Below the pieces are notes generated by a model. It worked only from the letters and a program-made list of their open reading frames with translations, did not search any database and was not told the DNA's origin. Position numbers and translations under genes: made by a program. 64,000 nucleotides of DNA from the NCBI RefSeq assembly GCF_003194585.1, contig NZ_QHKZ01000007.1, forward strand, positions 124,001 through 188,000, given 5' to 3'. Positions 25,195 through 33,563 of this stretch are shown here, piece by piece. This DNA is from Nocardioides daejeonensis. GTDB lineage: Bacteria > Actinomycetota > Actinomycetes > Propionibacteriales > Nocardioidaceae. Every line of letters starts with the position of its first letter. Position 1 is the first letter of the stretch.

Positions 25195-26196
25195 ATGGCT
25201 GAGTTGGTGACCATCTCAACCGATGTCGTGGTCGACGCCGTCTCGGTGGTCGTTGACGACCCAGACGATGCACAGCGCTTGGGCAGCCGGTACTTCTACC
25301 CGCAACAGTTGGACGTCCTCGGTGCGGACCGGACCTTCGGAATGTCCCTCAGGTACGCCTCGCTACCGCAGCTGTTTCTGGCTGACCTCACCTACGACCA
25401 AGACGTACGCATCAACTGTGGCGAGCTGGAGACCAGCTACCACGTGAACGTGCCACTGGTCGGAGTATTGACCTCCACGCATGACGGACGAGAATCGGTC
25501 GCCGCTCCCGGAACGGCAACGGTCTACGGTCCGCAAGGGGAGACGGTGCTCTCCCGATGGGAAGCAGGATGCCGCCAGCTGTGCGTGAAACTGGAACGCT
25601 CGGTGGTCGAGCAGACACTCGCGACTTTGAGCGGGCGTGACCACGAGGATGTTCTTGAGTTCGACCCGATCCTCGATGTGCGCAGCGGGCCTGGCCGCAG
25701 TTGGGTGGAGTTCGCCATGTTCTTGAACGACCAAGCCCGGCAGGTCGGCTCACCGGTCGCGTCGCCGATGGTGGCAGCGCCGATGGTAGAAGCCCTGGCG
25801 CGAGCACTGCTCACCTCTGCGGGGCATCGGCACCGACCGCAGTTGGAGTTGCCGGCACCCACCGCATCCGCACGCGCTGTCCGGGTGGCCATCGATTTCC
25901 TCGAAGAGCGTGCTGCGGACCCCATCACGATCAGTGACCTGGCAGCGCACTGCCACCTCAGCGTCAGAACGATCCAAGAAGCTTTCGCTCGCCATGTCGG
26001 TACTCCACCTCTCCAGTACCTGCGAGAGATCAGACTCAAGCGAGCCCACGATGAGCTGAGAACCAGCGACCCCCTACGAACCACGGTGGCAGCGATCGCC
26101 CACCGTTGGGGATTCACGCACCTAGGGAGGTTCGCCGCAGCGCACAGCAAGGAGTTCGGTGAGTCGCCGTCGGTCACGCTGCGAGGCAGCGCCTGA
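25195..26196 (+). CDS. AraC-family regulator (ThcR-like), divergent from the P450 operon
   Basis: A 333-residue AraC/XylS activator: an N-terminal cupin-type sensing domain (with YHVNVPLVGVL and PGTATVYGPQGE) and a C-terminal DNA-binding domain with ISDLAAHCHLSVRTIQEAF and VAAIAHRWGFTHLGRFAAAHSKEFG as the two helix-turn-helix units. ATG 25195 is chosen for its strong AAGGAG site; an in-frame GTG/ATG further upstream lacks one. It is the only plus-strand gene in the island and faces away from the P450 operon across a 321-base region, the typical layout for a pathway activator. The organisation resembles ThcR, the regulator of rhodococcal P450 ThcB. Effector unknown. Confidence 0.9.
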   Translation: MAELVTISTDVVVDAVSVVVDDPDDAQRLGSRYFYPQQLDVLGADRTFGMSLRYASLPQLFLADLTYDQDVRINCGELETSYHVNVPLVGVLTSTHDGRESVAAPGTATVYGPQGETVLSRWEAGCRQLCVKLERSVVEQTLATLSGRDHEDVLEFDPILDVRSGPGRSWVEFAMFLNDQARQVGSPVASPMVAAPMVEALARALLTSAGHRHRPQLELPAPTASARAVRVAIDFLEERAADPITISDLAAHCHLSVRTIQEAFARHVGTPPLQYLREIRLKRAHDELRTSDPLRTTVAAIAHRWGFTHLGRFAAAHSKEFGESPSVTLRGSA

Positions 26197-26255
26197 CCGG
26201 ACATGCCCAGGCCCCGTATCCGGGCCCGAGCACGTCCTGCCAGGACGACTAAGCC

Positions 26256-27284
26256 TCAGCGAGGCGGGGTGTCCGTGGAGTGCCCGGGAAAGAGACCGGC
26301 CTCGGGGTTGATGAAGACTGCAGCGTTATTCACCGCCGTAGCCACCTCGCCGAACCCGACCGCTATCAGTCGAACCTTGCCGTCGTATTCGGTGATGTCG
26401 CCTGCGGAGAAGATGCCGGGCACAGAGGTTCGCATTGCCGAGTCGACGATGATGTGCCGACGACCTGCCAACTCGATCCCCCAATCGCGGATCGGCCCGA
26501 GGTTGGCGACGAACCCCAGTGCCGCCACCAGTCGGTCACAGGCGAGGTGCTCGTCGCTGTCGGGCCGACTGATCCGGACACCGGTGACCTTCTCATCGCC
26601 TACGACTTCGACGATCTCTGCTCCAGTCACTACGCGCACAGATGAAGCACGGACCGCGGCAACAGTCGATTCGTGGGCGCGGAATCGGTCTCGGCGGTGG
26701 ACGAGCGTCACCGAGCGAGCGATGGGTTCGAGGGTCAGCGCCCAGTCGAGCGCGCTGTCGCCGCCACCGACGATCACGACGTCCTGCCCTGCGCAGGTGC
26801 CGGGGTCTTGCACGAAGTAGGCCAACCCCCGCCCGTGGAACTCCTCCCCGACGCCGAGCTGGCGGGGTGTGAATGCCCCAATGCCGCCGGTGATGATGAC
26901 GGCTCGACCGGTCACCTGCCGTCCGCTTTCGCAGTAGATGCGGAACGGCGCCGCCCCAGGTGGGCAGGAGTCGACGTCTAGCTTCTCTGCGCGCTCGCCG
27001 CAGAGGTAGGTGGGCTGGAACTGATTCGCCTGTTGGATCAACGACGAGATCAACTCTCGACCCCTAATCGCCGGGAATCCGGCGATGTCGAAGATCTCCT
27101 TCTCCGGGTACATCGCATTGACTTGTCCGCCGAGTTCGTCGAGTGCGTCAATCACGGCGATGCTGAGCCCGCGGCAGCCTGCGTAGTAGGCACCGAAGAG
27201 TCCTACGGGACCGGCTCCGATGATGATGAGGTCGACGGCGATGTTCGCAGAGTCCTCAATGCTTGCTTGATCAATCGTTTTCAC
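26256..27284 (-). CDS. Thioredoxin-reductase-like ferredoxin-NADP+ reductase
   Basis: A 342-residue flavoprotein of the thioredoxin-reductase-like FNR group. FAD-binding IIIGAGPVGLFGAYYAG is near residue 20, LGGQVNAMYPEKEIFDIAGFP is characteristic of the group, NADPH-binding VVIVGGGDSALDWAL is near residue 165, and GIFSAGDITEYDGK completes the FAD site. The redox CxxC of true thioredoxin reductases is absent. It probably reduces a ferredoxin; the 7Fe ferredoxin at 24571-24873 is the natural local partner. GTG 27284 has a GAGGAG site. It is transcribed towards the AraC gene and so belongs to a separate transcript at the island's right edge. Confidence 0.9.
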   Translation of the reverse strand: MKTIDQASIEDSANIAVDLIIIGAGPVGLFGAYYAGCRGLSIAVIDALDELGGQVNAMYPEKEIFDIAGFPAIRGRELISSLIQQANQFQPTYLCGERAEKLDVDSCPPGAAPFRIYCESGRQVTGRAVIITGGIGAFTPRQLGVGEEFHGRGLAYFVQDPGTCAGQDVVIVGGGDSALDWALTLEPIARSVTLVHRRDRFRAHESTVAAVRASSVRVVTGAEIVEVVGDEKVTGVRISRPDSDEHLACDRLVAALGFVANLGPIRDWGIELAGRRHIIVDSAMRTSVPGIFSAGDITEYDGKVRLIAVGFGEVATAVNNAAVFINPEAGLFPGHSTDTPPR

Positions 27285-27428
27285 GATGCTCCTCTCGTCT
27301 CCGAGCGACGCTAGGCAGCCACGTCAGCCGAGACGAGCCATTCCGCGCAGGCAGCGGGTCATTCAGCGCGGGACGATATCGACCGCGGCTTTGCTCGACG
27401 GCGCTTTCGCTGCCCCTGAGAAGCCCCA

Positions 27429-27540
27429 TGGCGAGTTGAAGCGCTTTCGCCGCCGAGGAAAGGTCTTGCTTCCCAGCGTCGGAAGCATCGGATTCGCGCG
27501 AGACTGCGAAACGCGTAAGGGGCGGTGCTTCAACTCGCCA
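27429..27540. other. Structured intergenic element (nested inverted repeats)
   Basis: The 355 bases between 27285 and 27639 hold no convincing gene. Within them, perfect 14-base arms (TGGCGAGTTGAAGC at 27429-27442; complement at 27527-27540) enclose a further 5-bp pairing (27450-27454 with 27521-27525) and two hairpins: 27467-27473 with 27481-27487 (7 bp, 7-base loop) and 27493-27497 with 27506-27510 (5 bp, 8-base loop). The result is a plausible branched fold. A near-repeat of GCGCTTTCGC(C/T)GCC occurs at 27401-27414 and 27441-27454. It may be a small RNA, a terminator complex or a remnant of mobile DNA at the island edge. Confidence 0.45.
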
Positions 27541-27639
27541 GTCCACCGAAGCGAGCTGGCTGCTGCGGGCGCTATGCCGTCGCCCTCACCCCACGACGGA
27601 GGCGAGGCCCTACCCGCTTGCCTGCAACAGCCCGACGCG

Positions 27640-29013
27640 TCAGAGGGCGCGGGCCATCTCGGCGCAGGCCTGGAGCCAGGCGGAGCGGGTCTCCTCGGAG
27701 AGCTGGTCGTAGCGCAGCACCGAGCCGGCGACGAGGGCAGGGTCGTAGGGAATCCGGAAGACGGCGCGGGTGCGCTTGCCATAGACATCGACCAGGTCGT
27801 CGGCCAACTGACTGTCGACGGACGGCGAGGGATCGGCAAGCACGGTCACGGTGCGGTTGAAGAGATCGGCGTGACCGGCGTCGGCCAGCGCGTCCAGCAT
27901 CCACAGGCCGCTGTATCCGGTGTCTTCACGGACGGTGCAGGTGACCACGATCAGGTCGGCGGTCGCCGCGGCGGCGAGCCAGTTCTCCGCGCGCAGGTTG
28001 TTGCCGGTGTCGACCAGGATCAGGTGGTAGAACCGCTCGAGCAGGCGGTGCACGGCCTGGAAGTCGTCAGCCTTGATCGTGCCCGTGACGTCAGCCCGCT
28101 CGTCCGAGGCGAGCACGTCGAAGTGCGCATCGCCCTGGCTCCGCACGAAGGCGCCCAGGTCGCCGATCCGAGACTCGTAGACGTCGCTGAACCGCTCCAG
28201 GTCGTCGAGCAGCTCACGCGTGGTGTTCTGGTGGTTGGCCTGCTCCCCGCGGATCCCGAGGGTGCCACGGGTCTCGTTGTTGTCCCAGGCCACCACACCG
28301 CCGCCCCGCACCGTGCCGAAGGTGTAGCCGGCCGCCAGCACGCTCGTGGTCTTGGCCGCACCGCCCTTGGGGTTGGCGAAGACGATCGTCCGCGGCCCGG
28401 AGAACGAGCGCTGGACGGCGGCGCGCGCCTCACGGTGAGCGCGCTCCTTGGCCCCCATCCGCGGCTTGACAAGGCCGAAGGTCAGACGCCGCACCCACCC
28501 TCGCCAGCCCCAGGTGGCCGGACCGATCTCCAGGTTCTGATGGCGTCCCTGCAGGAAGTCGCGAGCCGTCGGCAGCACCTCGGGCACGGGTGCGGGCACT
28601 GCCGCAGGCACGGCCGGATGCGGGGCCACCGGATGCGGGGCCACAGCGTGCGGCGGGACCGGCGCCTGCGCCGCCTCGGGCACGTACGGGGGGGCCGGGG
28701 CAGCCGGGGCAGGCTCCGGCGACGCAGCCAACGGCTGGCCCGTCCACGGGTCCCACTGCCCGCCCGCCTGTGGGACGACCGGGACCTGGGTGGTGTCCTC
28801 CGCCTGGCGAGACGGCACGGCCTGCGTGTGTGCGGTCGTCACATCGAGCTGCTCAGCAGGCACCTGCACCTCGGGACGATCGGCACCGCCGACCGGGCTC
28901 GGGTGCACCTCCCACATGGGGCGGCCTTGGGGACTGTGCCTGCTCACCCCCGCTGAGAACCCCTGCGCATCGGACTCCGCGGGGATGGAATTCTCCGACG
29001 GCTGCTGCGACAT
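27640..29013 (-). CDS. ParA/MinD-family ATPase with long proline-rich N-terminus
   Basis: A 457-residue protein. Residues 1-150 are low-complexity and Pro/Ala-rich, followed by a basic segment and a ParA/MinD-type ATPase domain with a deviant Walker A (NPKGGAAKTTS, near residue 217), switch-like WDNNETRGTLG and LILVDTGNN. This architecture recalls the MinD-like ATPases near type VII secretion loci and orphan ParA proteins of actinobacteria; no ParB or secretion gene is adjacent. ATG 29013 has a GAGGAG site and is divergent from the MFS gene with 97 bases between. The client is unknown; positioning or regulation of a membrane complex is the family role. Confidence 0.85.
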   Translation of the reverse strand: MSQQPSENSIPAESDAQGFSAGVSRHSPQGRPMWEVHPSPVGGADRPEVQVPAEQLDVTTAHTQAVPSRQAEDTTQVPVVPQAGGQWDPWTGQPLAASPEPAPAAPAPPYVPEAAQAPVPPHAVAPHPVAPHPAVPAAVPAPVPEVLPTARDFLQGRHQNLEIGPATWGWRGWVRRLTFGLVKPRMGAKERAHREARAAVQRSFSGPRTIVFANPKGGAAKTTSVLAAGYTFGTVRGGGVVAWDNNETRGTLGIRGEQANHQNTTRELLDDLERFSDVYESRIGDLGAFVRSQGDAHFDVLASDERADVTGTIKADDFQAVHRLLERFYHLILVDTGNNLRAENWLAAAATADLIVVTCTVREDTGYSGLWMLDALADAGHADLFNRTVTVLADPSPSVDSQLADDLVDVYGKRTRAVFRIPYDPALVAGSVLRYDQLSEETRSAWLQACAEMARAL

Positions 29014-29110
29014 CGCGGCTCCTCACAAGCACGGCGCACCTCCGAGACGGGCACACTCACAAACTCGCGTACCCACCACCTCGCGGCACAAAACCTCCTA
29101 TTCTGCGCCC

Positions 29111-30499
29111 ATGACCTCCACCGGAGCGCCGCCCACGACCCTCACCAGGGGCACCCGCTTCGGGTACGCCACCGGGTCGGTGGCCACCGGGGCGTTCGGC
29201 ACCGTGCCCGGCCTGATGCTGCTTCCCTTCCTCACCGATCAGCTGGGGGTCGCAGCGATCTGGGCCGGTGTGATCGTCTTCCTGCCGAAGGCCTGGGACG
29301 TCGTTCTCAATCCGATCGCCGGCCGGATCAGCGACCGCACCGTGGATGCTCGCGGGCCACGCCGACCCTGGCTGCTGCGCGGCGGCATCACGCTCGCGGT
29401 GGCGTTCGCGGTGCTCTTCGCGGGCCCCTCCCTCGGCTCACCAGCAGCGGACGCCGCCTGGGTGCTGCTGGCGTTCCTGGCCTGCGCCTCCGCCTACGCG
29501 TTCTTCCAAGTGCCCTACGTCGCCATGCCCGCCGAGCTGACCTCCTCCTACGACGAGCGCACCCGGATGATGTCCTCGCGGGTGGCGGTGCTCGCCTTCA
29601 CGATCCTCCTGGCGGGTGCCAGCGCGCCAGCAGTGCGCGACGCCGTCGGTGGCAGGGACGGCTACCGCCTCATGGGCGTGCTCATGGCGAGCCTCATCCT
29701 GGTCGGCGTGATCGGAGCGTACGTCGGCACCCGCGGACCGGCGTACACCGCAGTGTCGGCGGGGTCGGGCAGCCTGCGTGAGCAACTCCGTGTGGTCGCC
29801 CGGGCTCGCGACTTCCGCCTCCTGCTCCTCACCTGGGTGTTTCAGGCGCTCGCGGTCGGCGCGATGCTGGCCGGCGTCGACTACCTCGCCGGCGACGTAC
29901 TGGAGAAGTCGGGCGCGGCGACGGTGCTCTTCGTCTGCTTCGTAGGCCCGGCGCTGGTGCTCACGCCGGTCTGGGTGCGCTTCGGCACCCGCTTCGGCAA
30001 GCGGCGCGGCTACCTCGCCGCGTCCCTCTGCCTGGCTGCCGGCGCACTAGGTGTGCTCACGGTGCTGTGGGCGCCGACCTGGGTGGTGTTCGTCGCCATC
30101 GGCCTGGTCGGCGTCGGCTACACGGGCGCCCAGGTCTTCCCCATGGCAATGCTCCCCGACGTGGCCGCGGCCGACGCGCGCCGGACCGGGGAGAACCGGA
30201 TCGGCGTCTTCACCGGCATCTGGACGGCAGGCGAGACGTTGGGCATGGCCAGCGGCCCCGGCGTCTTCGCGCTCCTGCTGGCGATCGGCGACTACCGCTC
30301 CTCGACCACGGGCGGAGCCGATCAGCCCGACTCGGCACTGACCGCGATCGTCCTCGGCATGTCGGTCCTGCCAGCGCTGCTCGTCGTGCTCTCCCTCTGG
30401 TGGCTCGCCCGCTACCGCGACGTTCCCGAACACGCAGCACTCCCCGACCTCGACCCCGACGAGTCCGCTCCCGAGCTCCCTACCGAGGAGGCACTATGA
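29111..30499 (+). CDS. MFS transporter of the GPH (sugar:cation symporter) type
   Basis: A 462-residue membrane protein with about twelve hydrophobic segments, of the glycoside-pentoside-hexuronide/MFS_2 group. Typical early sequences are GYATGSVATGAFGTVPGLMLLPFLTDQLGV and AWDVVLNPIAGRISDRT, which carries the conserved loop after helix 2. The substrate is unknown. A TATTCT hexamer (29099-29104) ends six bases before ATG 29111, so the mRNA may be leaderless. The stop overlaps the start of the PLP decarboxylase (ATGA), so the pair is co-translated, suggesting import of, or export from, the decarboxylase reaction. Confidence 0.87.
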   Translation: MTSTGAPPTTLTRGTRFGYATGSVATGAFGTVPGLMLLPFLTDQLGVAAIWAGVIVFLPKAWDVVLNPIAGRISDRTVDARGPRRPWLLRGGITLAVAFAVLFAGPSLGSPAADAAWVLLAFLACASAYAFFQVPYVAMPAELTSSYDERTRMMSSRVAVLAFTILLAGASAPAVRDAVGGRDGYRLMGVLMASLILVGVIGAYVGTRGPAYTAVSAGSGSLREQLRVVARARDFRLLLLTWVFQALAVGAMLAGVDYLAGDVLEKSGAATVLFVCFVGPALVLTPVWVRFGTRFGKRRGYLAASLCLAAGALGVLTVLWAPTWVVFVAIGLVGVGYTGAQVFPMAMLPDVAAADARRTGENRIGVFTGIWTAGETLGMASGPGVFALLLAIGDYRSSTTGGADQPDSALTAIVLGMSVLPALLVVLSLWWLARYRDVPEHAALPDLDPDESAPELPTEEAL

Positions 30500-31929
30500 C
30501 CCCCGACGTCCTCTCCAGACTGGCTGCGCTGCAGGAGGCGGACCTGCCCGTGCTCGGCGGCCGCACGCTGGCCTACGTCTATGACTCCGGCCTCGCGGAG
30601 GTGGACGAGATCGGGCGGGCCGCCGTGGCGGCCTACGCCGGCTCCAACGGACTGGACCCCACGGCGTTCCCCTCCCTGCTGGCGATGGAGAACGATCTGG
30701 TCGGCTTCGCTGCCAGTCTGCTCGATGCCCCCGACACCGTGGCCGGCGCCGTCACCTCCGGGGGCACCGAATCGGTCCTGCTCGCCGTGCAGACGGCCCG
30801 AGACGCCCGACCCGACGTCGAGCGGCCCCGGATGGTGCTGCCCGCGACCGCGCATGCCGCCTTCCACAAGGCAGCGCACTACTTCCGGGTCGAGCCGGTC
30901 ATCGTTCCGGTCGGATCCGACTTCCGGGCCGACGCCGGGGCGATGGCTGCGGCCATCGACGACCGCACCGTGCTGGTGGTGGCCAGCGCTCCGTCGTACG
31001 CCCACGGGGTGGTGGACCCGGTCGCCGAGATCGCAGCGGCCGCCGCCGCGCGCGGCGTGCGCTGTCACGTGGACGCCTGCATCGGCGGCTGGGTGCTCCC
31101 GTACGCCGCCAGGCTCGGCCGCGACGTCCCGGCATGGACGTTCTCCGTCGAGGGCGTCACCTCGATCTCGGTCGACCTGCACAAATACGGCTACGCGCCC
31201 AAGGGCGCCTCGTTGCTCCTGCACCGAAGCCCCGACCTGCGCCGGCCGCAGTACTTCGCGAGTGCCGCGTGGCCTGGCTACACGATGCTCAACTCGACGA
31301 TGCAGTCGACCAAGTCCGGCGGTCCGCTCGCCGGCGCATGGGCGGTGGTTCAGCAGCTCGGTCACGAGGGCTACGAACGGCTGACCCTCGACGTCCTCGC
31401 CGCCGTCGACCGGATCGTCGCCGGCATCGCGGAGATTCCGGCGTTGTCCGTGGTCGCCGCACCGGACTCGACCCTGATCGCGCTCGCCTGCGACAGGTCG
31501 TGCGACCCGTTCACGGTCTGTGACGAGATGGCCTCCTCCGGTTGGTTCGTGCAGCCCCAGATGTCGTTCGCCGGTCATCCCGCGACGATCCACCTGTCTG
31601 TCAGCGCCGCCACCCTCGCCGGAGTCGACGACTTCCTGGCGTCGCTCGGCGCAGCGGTGCGCCAGGCACAGGCCACTGGTCCCGTCACCGTGGACCCCGG
31701 CGTGGTCGCCTTCATCGAGGCGCTCGACCCGGCCGCCCTCACCGACACCGACTTCGACGGACTTCTTGCCGCCTCCGGCCTGGTCGGCGACGACGGCGAC
31801 GGAGGACTAGCCCTCCCCGACCGGATGGCCGACGTGAACGCACTCCTCGATGTCGCCGCTCCGGCGATGCGCGAGGCCCTCCTCATCGCCTTCCTCGACC
31901 GCCTCCAGCGGCCCACCCGACCGAGCTAA
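30496..31929 (+). CDS. PLP-dependent decarboxylase / sphingosine-1-phosphate lyase-like
   Basis: A 477-residue fold type I PLP enzyme of the group II decarboxylase family. The PLP-binding lysine lies in SVDLHKYGYAPKGAS, preceded by the His/Asp elements HVDACIGG and the phosphate-binding SGGTESVLLAV. The HKYGYAPKG context is closest to sphingosine-1-phosphate lyase-like proteins rather than classical glutamate decarboxylase. Substrate unknown: an amino acid or a phosphorylated amino alcohol. About 90 residues at the C-terminus extend beyond the core. ATG 30496 overlaps the transporter stop by four bases. Confidence 0.83.
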   Translation: MTPDVLSRLAALQEADLPVLGGRTLAYVYDSGLAEVDEIGRAAVAAYAGSNGLDPTAFPSLLAMENDLVGFAASLLDAPDTVAGAVTSGGTESVLLAVQTARDARPDVERPRMVLPATAHAAFHKAAHYFRVEPVIVPVGSDFRADAGAMAAAIDDRTVLVVASAPSYAHGVVDPVAEIAAAAAARGVRCHVDACIGGWVLPYAARLGRDVPAWTFSVEGVTSISVDLHKYGYAPKGASLLLHRSPDLRRPQYFASAAWPGYTMLNSTMQSTKSGGPLAGAWAVVQQLGHEGYERLTLDVLAAVDRIVAGIAEIPALSVVAAPDSTLIALACDRSCDPFTVCDEMASSGWFVQPQMSFAGHPATIHLSVSAATLAGVDDFLASLGAAVRQAQATGPVTVDPGVVAFIEALDPAALTDTDFDGLLAASGLVGDDGDGGLALPDRMADVNALLDVAAPAMREALLIAFLDRLQRPTRPS

Positions 31930-31934
31930 CCCGC

Positions 31935-32000
31935 CGAAGCGCCAGCTCCAACACGTCGAAACGCCAGTTCCAACACGTCGAGACGCCAGCTCCAACACGC
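31935..32000. repeat. Three tandem 22-bp repeats
   Basis: Three contiguous 22-base units at 31935-31956, 31957-31978 and 31979-32000 share the pattern CGARRCGCCAGYTCCAACACG(T/C), differing at only a few positions. They fill the 81-base gap between the decarboxylase stop and the convergent ung stop. There is no dyad symmetry and no spacer, so they are not a CRISPR array or a hairpin terminator. Function unknown. Confidence 0.9.
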
Positions 32001-32010
32001 ATCGAACAAC

Positions 32011-32706
32011 TCAGAAGGCTTCGGGGATGCTCCAATCGACCGGTGCCCCGCCCTGCTGCTCGAGCAGCTGGTTGACCCGGCTGAAGGGTCGTGAGCCGAA
32101 GAAGCCACGGGAGGCGGACAACGGCGACGGGTGCACCGACTCCACCCACGGGATCGGCCCGAGCATCGGCTTGAGCGACTGCGCGTCGCGGCCCCACAGG
32201 ATCGCCGCGAGCGGTCCGCCCCGCTTGGCGAGCGCCTGGATCGCCTGCTCGGTGACGGCCTCCCAACCCTTGCCGCGGTGGGACGCCGGCGTACCGGGAC
32301 GCACCGTCAGGGAGCGGTTCAGCAGCATCACACCCTGATCGGCCCAAGCGGAGAGGTCCCCGTGCGCGGGCGTCTCGATCCCCACGTCGGTCCGCAGCTC
32401 CTGATAGATGTTCACCAGGCTCCGCGGCAGCGGTCGTACGTCGCCGTCCACCGCGAAGCTCAACCCGATGGGATGCCCCGGGGTCGGGTAGGGGTCCTGG
32501 CCGACGACCAGCACCTTCACCTCGGACAACGGCCGCTGGAAGGCCCTCAGGATCTGCTCGCCGCGCGGCAGATAGGCGCGGCCGGCCGCGATCTCCTCGC
32601 GGAGGAACAGCCCCATCGCGGCAATGCGGTCCTCGACGGGCGCCAACGCCTCCGCCCAGTCCGCGGCGACGAGGCCCTTGGTGACGAGATCGGCGAGGGT
32701 GCTCAT
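32011..32706 (-). CDS. ung: Uracil-DNA glycosylase, family 1
   Basis: A 231-residue family 1 uracil-DNA glycosylase, which removes uracil from DNA at the start of base-excision repair. The water-activating loop GQDPYPTPGHPIGLSF and the DNA-minor-groove loop HPSPLSASRGFFGSRPFS are both intact, and length is normal. ATG 32706 is supported by a TACGCT hexamer six bases upstream on the same strand (plus-strand bases 32713-32718), a leaderless arrangement. It shares a 64-base divergent promoter region with the LigB-type dioxygenase gene. Confidence 0.96.
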   Translation of the reverse strand: MSTLADLVTKGLVAADWAEALAPVEDRIAAMGLFLREEIAAGRAYLPRGEQILRAFQRPLSEVKVLVVGQDPYPTPGHPIGLSFAVDGDVRPLPRSLVNIYQELRTDVGIETPAHGDLSAWADQGVMLLNRSLTVRPGTPASHRGKGWEAVTEQAIQALAKRGGPLAAILWGRDAQSLKPMLGPIPWVESVHPSPLSASRGFFGSRPFSRVNQLLEQQGGAPVDWSIPEAF

Positions 32707-32733
32707 GAGGTCAGCGTAGAGTGCGCCACATTT

Positions 32734-32749
32734 AGTTGAACTTTCAACT
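32734..32749. promoter_or_regulatory. AGTTGAA-CT-TTCAACT palindrome (MarR-type operator candidate)
   Basis: Perfect 7-base arms with a two-base spacer lie 22 bases before the start of the LigB-type dioxygenase and 28 before ung. The TTGAA/TTCAA half-sites are of the kind bound by MarR-family repressors. No MarR gene is in the window, so the regulator would act from elsewhere. Confidence 0.6.
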
Positions 32750-32770
32750 GACTTGACGGATGATGGACTC

Positions 32771-33553
32771 ATGATCGAGACGACCTCCCGCATGCCGGCC
32801 CTCTACATCGGCCACGGCGCACCGCCCCTGCTCGACGACCCGATCTGGTCGAGCGAGCTGGCGACCTGGGCCAAGCGCCTGCCGCGACCGAGCGGGATCC
32901 TCATCGTCAGCGCCCACTGGGAGGCCGCACCGATCAGCCTCACCGCCTCCCGCGCTCCGCTGGTCTACGACTTCGGCGGCTTTGCCGAGAAGTACTACCG
33001 GATGACCTATGCGACTCCGGACTCCACCGCCCTGGCGGCTCGCGTGGCAGCGCTGATGCCGGCCAGCGAGCCCGTCCACCAGCACACGAGCCGAGGGCTC
33101 GACCACGGCGCCTGGGTGCCCCTGAAGATCATGTATCCGGCCGCCGACATCCCGGTGGTGCAGATGTCGCTGCCGACCCAGGACCCGTACCGCCTGCTGG
33201 GTATCGGCATGCGCCTGCGCGAGTTGCGCGACGAGGGCATCCTGGTGATCGGCTCGGGCTTCCTCACCCACGGGCTGCCCTTCCTCACCAGCTGGAGCAT
33301 CGACGCCGCAGCACCCACCTGGTCGAGCGAGTTCGACGCCTGGGCCGCCGAGGCGATCGCCCGCGGCGACGTCGACGAGCTTGCCCGGTTCCAGGAGCGC
33401 GCCCCCGGCATGCCCTTCGCGCACCCGACGGTCGAGCACTACACGCCGCTCTTCCTCACCCTCGGCGCTGCGACCAACAGCGACGAACCCGCCGACCAGG
33501 TGGTCGACGGGTTCTGGATGGGACTCTCCAAGCGCTCCCTGCAGGTCGCGTGA
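32771..33553 (+). CDS. Class III extradiol dioxygenase, LigB/DODA type
   Basis: A 260-residue protein of the zinc/iron LigB-like DODA (4,5-DOPA-dioxygenase-like) family. Metal-site histidines are visible in YIGHGAPPL, VSAHWEA, GLDHGAWVPL and GSGFLTHGLP. Plant homologues open DOPA; bacterial members are mostly uncharacterised and may cleave catecholic compounds or protect against quinones. It lies outside the catabolic island and is alone on its strand. ATG 32771 is preferred over an in-frame TTG at 32753. A palindromic operator candidate sits just upstream. Its stop lies 10 bases from the convergent aldehyde dehydrogenase stop. Confidence 0.87.
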   Translation: MIETTSRMPALYIGHGAPPLLDDPIWSSELATWAKRLPRPSGILIVSAHWEAAPISLTASRAPLVYDFGGFAEKYYRMTYATPDSTALAARVAALMPASEPVHQHTSRGLDHGAWVPLKIMYPAADIPVVQMSLPTQDPYRLLGIGMRLRELRDEGILVIGSGFLTHGLPFLTSWSIDAAAPTWSSEFDAWAAEAIARGDVDELARFQERAPGMPFAHPTVEHYTPLFLTLGAATNSDEPADQVVDGFWMGLSKRSLQVA

Positions 33554-33563
33554 CAGGAGGGGC

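Noticed and set aside
8969..27284. Island as an integrated element with attachment sites or a transposon
   Set aside because: No integrase, transposase or direct repeat at both ends was seen; the only tRNA in the window is 11 kb away. Acquisition by transfer remains possible but is not shown.
27286..28956. Plus-strand frame of 556 codons through the island-edge intergenic region and antisense to the ParA-like gene
   Set aside because: Composition is that of a shadow, and its first part spans the nested inverted repeats.
31935..32000. CRISPR array
   Set aside because: Units are directly contiguous with no unique spacers, only three copies, and no cas genes are present.
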